DNA of 11,253 bases. Source: Candidatus Troglogloeales bacterium (GTDB lineage Bacteria; Nitrospirota; Nitrospiria; SBBL01; SBBT01). Made by a program: the position numbers and the translations under genes. Shown one piece after another: positions 7,333-11,253 of this stretch. Position 1 is the first letter of the stretch. Each line of letters begins with the position of its first letter. The notes under the pieces are model-generated. The model ran no database searches. It worked only from the letters and a program-made list of their open reading frames with translations, and had not been told where the DNA came from. The stretch lies in assembly GCA_005239595.1 (NCBI GenBank), contig SBBT01000197.1:1-11253 (forward strand). Direction: 5' to 3'.

Positions 7333-9189
7333 ATGCAGACCCCATCGACCAATCCTCCCCCTTACGCCGTTTTGCCGAGGCAAAACAAGGAGGCGACCAT
7401 CAACCAGCATGGCGCGCCGATTGACCTCGGTGGCGCCCATCCGACTCTTTCCGGACAGCCGCTCAACATCAATGGCGTCGAGACCCTGGCGCTCAATCCC
7501 GACCGCTACAAACAGCATGGGTTCCATTTCAACGCCGACAACTGCATCGCCTGTCATGCCTGTGAATCGGCCTGCTCGGAAAAGAACGATCTTCCTCCCC
7601 ATATCGCCTTCCGAAAGGTCGGCTTTCTCGAAGGGGGCTCCTATCCCGACGTCCTTCGGCTGAATATCTCGATGGCCTGCAACCACTGCGACAATCCGGT
7701 CTGCCTCAAGGGATGCCCGACCCTCGCCTATACCAAGTATGTGGAGTACGGGGCCGTTCTGCAAGATCCGGACATCTGTTTTGGCTGCGGCTATTGCACC
7801 TGGGTCTGTCCCTATAACGCCCCTCAACTCGATCCGGTCAAGGGCGAAGTACAAAAGTGCAACATGTGTGTCGATCGTTTGGAATCGGGACTAAAGCCGG
7901 CCTGTGTCGCCGCCTGTCTCAGCAACGCGCTCGACTTTGGCGTCATCGAAGATGTCCCCCAGGGGTGCCAGCAGGCCAAGCTTGTCATCCCGGGTTTTCC
8001 AGACCCCGCAATTACCCGTCCCAATATCCGGTTTCAGCAGACACGATCGTCCCCCTCTTCGTTTTCGCGGGGCGATGGAGCGCCGGTGCGATACTACAAA
8101 TATCAGGCCGGACACGAGACCTTCAAAAGCGGGCCGCATGAAAAGGAGGCTCCGAAGGAATGGGGCGATTTATCCTCCCGGGAAGACCCGCTCGTTTTGT
8201 TCACGCTTCTCTCGCAAGGGGTGGCAGGGGCGTTCTTTATCTTTTATCTCTTATCAAACATGGGCGGCCTTTTGTCAGACGCCATAACAACGCATCCCGT
8301 TGCAACAGCGATCCTCCTCTTTGGGTTATCAGGGCTTCAGACGGTCGGGCTGGTTACATCAACCATGCACCTTGGGAAACCGAAGTACTTCTATCGCGCC
8401 ATGAACAATCTTCGACACTCATGGGTCAGTCGGGAAATCTTTACGATGGGAACTTTTTATCACCTGCTCGGCGGCTATACCCTGGTTTCCACATTTCCTT
8501 CTCTGATTTCATGGCTTCCTGGCGAGATGTCACCGCTGATACCCTCGCTCCTGGGATGGGGCGCCGTATGGATGGGGCCGGTGGGGCTTTTCTGTATGGC
8601 CCAGTGTTACCGGATCAAGGCGAGGCCCTTCTGGGACCACTGGCATTCCGAGGGGGCTTTTTATGCCAGCGCTCTTATTTTAGGATCGCTTGTGGTTGGA
8701 TTGACCTTCGGCATCGCACAGCTTGCCCTCTCAAAAGCAGTGATCCCTTTATTGAAAACCTGTGCATTCGTACTAACCGCAGGCTTACTCTTACAGGGGA
8801 TTTCTCTCTTTGCCCACTTTCGCTATCTGGACCAACGGGGAGATGAAGCAGCCGCTTCCAAAAAACTGATGCTGACGACTTATGGAAAGACCTACGCGGC
8901 CCGTTGGATCAGTTTCGGCGTTCTGCTTGCCGCCTCTGTGGCCTTTGTCCTGCTCCCCTCGGATGAAATGGGCGGGATCGCGTCCTTCATGGCAGTGGTC
9001 GCATGGGGCCTGATGCTGCTTCTTGCCATCTTTCACGAAAAGATTGGCCGTGCCCTTTTTTACGTGGTCGTTATTCCAACGACCCACCCGGGTGCGTTTT
9101 TCTGGGGAAACAAGGTTTTTGAGACGCATGCCAGACAAAGCAGGCTGGCTGAAATGCCGCAGGTGGGAGTCCATCCCGATCCCCATTAA
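7333..9189 (+). CDS. Fused DmsB-like four-cluster ferredoxin and DmsC-like membrane anchor; probable quinol-linked electron donor to the nitrate reductase
   Basis: The 618-residue protein combines two subunits that are separate in E. coli DMSO reductase. Residues 1-60 are a proline-rich extension without recognised motif. Residues 65-200 hold four cysteine groups: Cys71/74/77/81, Cys116/119/124/128, Cys149/152/155/159 and Cys176/179/191/195, the DmsB/NrfC pattern for four 4Fe-4S clusters. A linker (about 205-285) follows, then about eight hydrophobic segments (near 288-310, 322-345, 370-395, 403-425, 441-463, 470-498, 524-541, 547-568) resembling DmsC/NrfD-type anchors that oxidise quinol. 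STMHLGKPKYFYRAMNNLRHSWVSRE (343-368 region) is characteristic of DmsC. ATG 7333 is chosen because it follows the nasA stop by 13 nt; an in-frame ATG at 7150 would overlap nasA by 170 nt and add unrelated sequence. The ribosome site is weak. The Fe-S domain is predicted to face the cytoplasm, like NasA, because neither protein has a Tat signal. Direction of electron flow is inferred. Confidence 0.87.
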   Translation: MQTPSTNPPPYAVLPRQNKEATINQHGAPIDLGGAHPTLSGQPLNINGVETLALNPDRYKQHGFHFNADNCIACHACESACSEKNDLPPHIAFRKVGFLEGGSYPDVLRLNISMACNHCDNPVCLKGCPTLAYTKYVEYGAVLQDPDICFGCGYCTWVCPYNAPQLDPVKGEVQKCNMCVDRLESGLKPACVAACLSNALDFGVIEDVPQGCQQAKLVIPGFPDPAITRPNIRFQQTRSSPSSFSRGDGAPVRYYKYQAGHETFKSGPHEKEAPKEWGDLSSREDPLVLFTLLSQGVAGAFFIFYLLSNMGGLLSDAITTHPVATAILLFGLSGLQTVGLVTSTMHLGKPKYFYRAMNNLRHSWVSREIFTMGTFYHLLGGYTLVSTFPSLISWLPGEMSPLIPSLLGWGAVWMGPVGLFCMAQCYRIKARPFWDHWHSEGAFYASALILGSLVVGLTFGIAQLALSKAVIPLLKTCAFVLTAGLLLQGISLFAHFRYLDQRGDEAAASKKLMLTTYGKTYAARWISFGVLLAASVAFVLLPSDEMGGIASFMAVVAWGLMLLLAIFHEKIGRALFYVVVIPTTHPGAFFWGNKVFETHARQSRLAEMPQVGVHPDPH

Positions 9190-9200
9190 CAGGCTGTTGA

Positions 9201-9206
9201 AAGGAG
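9201..9206 (+). promoter_or_regulatory. Shine-Dalgarno AAGGAG before the MOSC gene
   Basis: A full AAGGAG lies in the 29-nt gap after the DmsBC stop codon. It is 12 nt from TTG 9219, rather long, and 6 nt from an in-frame ATT at 9213, which would be an unusual start but is optimally spaced. The two options differ by only two residues. Confidence 0.6.
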
Positions 9207-9218
9207 CCGATCATTTCC

Positions 9219-9695
9219 TTGGGAAATTCCCCTCCCACTGTCATCTCCATTAACATCTCTGCCGGGGGTATTCCAAAGCTCCCCATTCCCGAGGCAGTCG
9301 TCACCCCGGATGGAATCGTGGGGGATGGTCGCGCCCATGAGAAACATATCAAACCGACCCGCGCCCTCTCCCTCCTCGACGAAGAAACCATCGAGACGTT
9401 AAAGAAAGAGGGGTATGCCGTTGGACCTGGGATCATGGGCGAAAACCTCACCGTGCGTGATCTAAACCTTATGTCCCTCTTGCCTGGGACACGACTTGTC
9501 TTTGCGGGCGGCGTCGCCATCGAGCTGACCGATCCGAGAAAACCTTGTTTTACACTCGACCCGATTGATAAAAAACTCCAGTATGCGGTCTTGGGACGCT
9601 TCGGATTTATGGCGAAGGTGATCACACCTGGGCTTCTCCATACGGGCGAGGCGATCACCGTCCAATCCCCCATCTCCCAGGTTCAATCGGACTGA
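9219..9695 (+). CDS. Stand-alone MOSC-domain protein, probable molybdenum cofactor handling
   Basis: A 158-residue single-domain protein of the MOSC (molybdenum cofactor sulfurase C-terminal) family, similar in size to small bacterial MOSC proteins such as YuaD. It has the usual order: an N-terminal strand VISINIS, GIVGDGRAHEKH (about 32-43), a central GPGIMGENLTVRDL (about 69-82), and ELTDPRKPCFTLD, whose Cys (about 111) corresponds to the conserved MOSC cysteine proposed to bind sulfur or the Mo cofactor. The C-terminal strand GLLHTGEAITV closes the barrel. Start codon is TTG, or possibly ATT 9213; no ATG lies in frame near the Shine-Dalgarno. It sits 29 nt after the DmsBC fusion and 1 nt before mobA, so a role in maturing or inserting the nitrate reductase cofactor is a reasonable inference. 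Its exact reaction is not known from sequence. Confidence 0.85.
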   Translation: MGNSPPTVISINISAGGIPKLPIPEAVVTPDGIVGDGRAHEKHIKPTRALSLLDEETIETLKKEGYAVGPGIMGENLTVRDLNLMSLLPGTRLVFAGGVAIELTDPRKPCFTLDPIDKKLQYAVLGRFGFMAKVITPGLLHTGEAITVQSPISQVQSD

Positions 9696-9696
9696 T

Positions 9697-10275
9697 ATGC
9701 AGATCGGTCAGACTATCGGAGCGGTCTTAAACGGCGGGCAAAGTACGCGAATGGGCGTTCTGAAAGAGGCGATTCGCCTATCGGATGGCCGGACGATGAT
9801 TGAACATGTTATTTCGCCTCTCAAAGAGGTTTGCGGCAAGGTGGTGACCGTGGGGAAAAATCCTGCAGAGGAAATCACGCGCCAATACGGCATCACGCAT
9901 CTTGTCGATAAAAAGGCAGGCCTCGGACCGCTGGGAGGAATTGAGACACTGCTTTCAAGCGACCTCGCAAGCGGCTATCTTGTCGCGGCGTGTGATCAAC
10001 CGCTCCTGACGCCAGAAATCTTACAACGCCTTCTAGAAGGGGATCCAACCATTGCGCACTTTTTTCGGCCCAGGGAAGGGGAAATAATCGACCCCTTTCC
10101 GGGATATTTCCCTGCCTGCCTCCTCTTTGAAGTGGAACGTATCCGGGCAGAGGGGGTTCAATCGATGCACGGTTTCATCGAGCGCATCTCTGCATCCTGG
10201 CTTGACCTGCCGAACAGTCTCCGTCCCCGTATTAAGAGTATCAACACCCCTGCCGACCTTTCCGTGATTTCGTAA
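9697..10275 (+). CDS. mobA: Molybdenum cofactor guanylyltransferase (MobA)
   Basis: MobA transfers GMP from GTP to Mo-molybdopterin, producing the MGD cofactor that nitrate reductases of this family need. The 192 residues match the family length (about 190-210). The N-terminal nucleotide-binding loop is GAVLNGGQSTRMG (8-20) with Lys23 retained. The region DKKAGLGPLGGIETLL (71-86) matches the family's GPLAGI segment; ACDQPLLTPE has Asp100, equivalent to the metal-binding Asp; SINTPADL (181-188) is the conserved terminal motif. Two deviations are visible: Asn replaces the usual Ala of LAGG, and Leu replaces Asp before the conserved Lys (VLK instead of xDK). ATG 9697 starts 1 nt after the MOSC stop, so translation is probably coupled. 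The gene is intact, but these loop changes leave open a divergent substrate preference, for example toward CTP as in the MocA branch. Confidence 0.88.
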   Translation: MQIGQTIGAVLNGGQSTRMGVLKEAIRLSDGRTMIEHVISPLKEVCGKVVTVGKNPAEEITRQYGITHLVDKKAGLGPLGGIETLLSSDLASGYLVAACDQPLLTPEILQRLLEGDPTIAHFFRPREGEIIDPFPGYFPACLLFEVERIRAEGVQSMHGFIERISASWLDLPNSLRPRIKSINTPADLSVIS

Positions 10276-10289
10276 GCGGGGCAGGGGTG
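10245..10289 (+). terminator. Candidate hairpin at the end of mobA between convergent genes
   Basis: A perfect 10-bp GC-rich inverted repeat, CACCCCTGCC (10245-10254) with GGCAGGGGTG (10280-10289), brackets a 25-nt loop that contains the mobA stop codon. Only a short GTTTG follows on the plus strand and TTGATACTCTT on the minus strand, so neither direction has a strong U tract. It could act as a weak bidirectional terminator or 3'-end stabiliser between mobA and the opposing kinase gene. The 31 nt of non-coding DNA here (10276-10306) shows no promoter. Confidence 0.35.
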
Positions 10290-10306
10290 GTTTGATGTAA
10301 TGGCTC

Positions 10307-11253
10307 CTACTCCTTACCCGGCAGCGTGAAATAAAACGTGGCCCCTTCACCCACCTCTCCCTCGGCCCAGACCTCACCGCCATGCATTTCAATTATCCGG
10401 GAAACGGTAGCCAGCCCCACGCCGGTGCCCTTAAACTCAGCAGCAGAATGAAGCCGATGAAACGGTTCAAACAGTTTGTCTTTATCCTTCATGTCAAACC
10501 CGGCGCCATTGTCCTTAACATAATAGACATTCTGGTCTGCATTGTTTGTGCACCCCACTTCAATAACAGGCTCCGTCTTTTTTTGTGTAAATTTTACCGC
10601 ATTGGCCAATAGATTAAACCAGACCTGACGAATAGCGGCATGATCGCCGTGAGCGTGAGGAAGCGCTCCCACCTCAAACTTCACATTACAACCGGGGTTA
10701 TCTTCGCAAATCTTTTGGATTTCAGAACGGACCAGGTCACTCATATCCAGATCGGACATGTTGATCTCCCGCTGTTGTCCCGCCCTGGAAAAAAGAAGGA
10801 TATCGTGTATCATCGTGCTCATCTCGGAGGCGGCGTGAATGACTAGCGTCAATAGCTCCTGTGCCTCAGCATTGATCGTATCTTTGTACCTTTCCATGAT
10901 TATTTTTGAAAATCCGCCGATGGCGCGAAGCGGCGCCTGAAGATCGTGAGACACCGTGTAGGCAAAGGCCGTAAGATTCTTGTTCACCCGGGCTAAATCA
11001 GCTGCTTGACGCTCTAGCATGGCATTCAAGTCGCGCAAGGCGGCGTTCTTTTTCCAAAGGTCAACGAAAACACGCACCTTGGAACGTAACACCTCCGGCG
11101 CAAACGGTTTTAAGATATAGTCCACGGCCCCTGCGGCATACCCTTCAAAGATAGAGTCCTCGGTGCGGTAACCGGCCGTGATGAAAACAATCGGGATAGT
11201 GCTTGATTGTTCGCGTTGGCGAATGAGTTTTGCGGTTTCAAACCCGTCCATCA
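10307..11253 (-). CDS. Receiver-histidine kinase hybrid protein, 5'-truncated by window edge
   Basis: Two-component sensor protein read toward the left; the visible 314 residues lack the N-terminus. The first ATG at 11251 is internal, because it starts at DGFE, the helix that follows the phosphoacceptor Asp strand of a receiver (usual pattern MPxMDGFE). The receiver remainder (1 to about 62) has FITAG with its conserved Thr and LKPF with the conserved Lys48. A short coiled coil (about 65-95) leads to a HisKA domain with H-box YTVSHDLQAPLRA, phosphoacceptor His102. The HATPase_c domain shows the N box (FNLLANAVKF, Asn213 and Asn217), G1 (VKDNGAGFD) and G2 (KGTGVGLATV). No membrane segment or PAS domain is visible, so it is probably a soluble kinase driven by phosphorylation of its own receiver. 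It converges on mobA with 31 nt between the stop codons. No link to nitrate metabolism is shown. Confidence 0.93.
   Translation of the reverse strand, partial: MDGFETAKLIRQREQSSTIPIVFITAGYRTEDSIFEGYAAGAVDYILKPFAPEVLRSKVRVFVDLWKKNAALRDLNAMLERQAADLARVNKNLTAFAYTVSHDLQAPLRAIGGFSKIIMERYKDTINAEAQELLTLVIHAASEMSTMIHDILLFSRAGQQREINMSDLDMSDLVRSEIQKICEDNPGCNVKFEVGALPHAHGDHAAIRQVWFNLLANAVKFTQKKTEPVIEVGCTNNADQNVYYVKDNGAGFDMKDKDKLFEPFHRLHSAAEFKGTGVGLATVSRIIEMHGGEVWAEGEVGEGATFYFTLPGKE

Noticed and set aside
8160..8846. Alternate-frame open frame of 228 codons on the plus strand inside the DmsC-like part
   Set aside because: The DmsC frame has clear membrane segments and family motifs; this frame has neither.
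9188..9203. AACAG-G-CTGTT short palindrome with following GAAA, resembling ends of some insertion sequences and intergenic repeats
   Set aside because: Only about 15 nt match, with no second copy, transposase or target duplication in the window.
10382..10846. Two small plus-strand frames opposite the histidine kinase
   Set aside because: They run antisense to the HATPase and HisKA domains and have no domain or ribosome-site support.

Overview
The window holds the 3' part of a six-gene, same-strand operon-like block, followed by a convergent signalling gene on the minus strand that runs off the right edge. Base composition is moderately GC-rich and coding density is close to complete. Gene content (NADPH-type glutamate synthase, cytoplasmic molybdenum nitrate reductase with a DmsBC-type membrane module, bis-MGD maturation genes) suggests a Gram-negative-type chemolithotroph or anaerobe-derived lineage. 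Nitrospirota or a deltaproteobacterial-type lineage would fit, but nothing here (no rRNA, no marker gene) fixes the taxonomy.

Layout: 1-3693 glutamate synthase large subunit (gltB, 5' end missing); 3686-5161 glutamate synthase small subunit (gltD); 5139-7319 cytoplasmic assimilatory-type nitrate reductase catalytic subunit (nasA/narB/NapA-like, GTG start); 7333-9189 a single polypeptide joining a DmsB-like four-cluster ferredoxin to a DmsC-like membrane anchor; 9219-9695 a stand-alone MOSC-domain protein; 9697-10275 molybdenum cofactor guanylyltransferase (mobA). The junctions are an 8-nt overlap, a 23-nt overlap, and gaps of 13, 29 and 1 nt, so co-transcription and translational coupling are likely. 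A GC-rich inverted repeat at the end of mobA sits between it and the convergent gene. From 10307 to the edge, on the minus strand, lies a hybrid receiver-histidine kinase whose 5' end is outside the window.

How the genes work together (inference): mobA and the MOSC protein would finish and deliver the bis-MGD molybdenum cofactor; NasA would reduce nitrate to nitrite in the cytoplasm; the DmsBC fusion could supply its electrons from the membrane quinol pool instead of from NAD(P)H or soluble ferredoxin; GltBD would capture the resulting ammonium as glutamate, together with a glutamine synthetase encoded elsewhere. A nitrite reductase and nitrate transporter are not in the window. The most notable point is the quinol-type fused membrane module attached to a signal-peptide-less, assimilatory-type nitrate reductase inside a gltBD operon.
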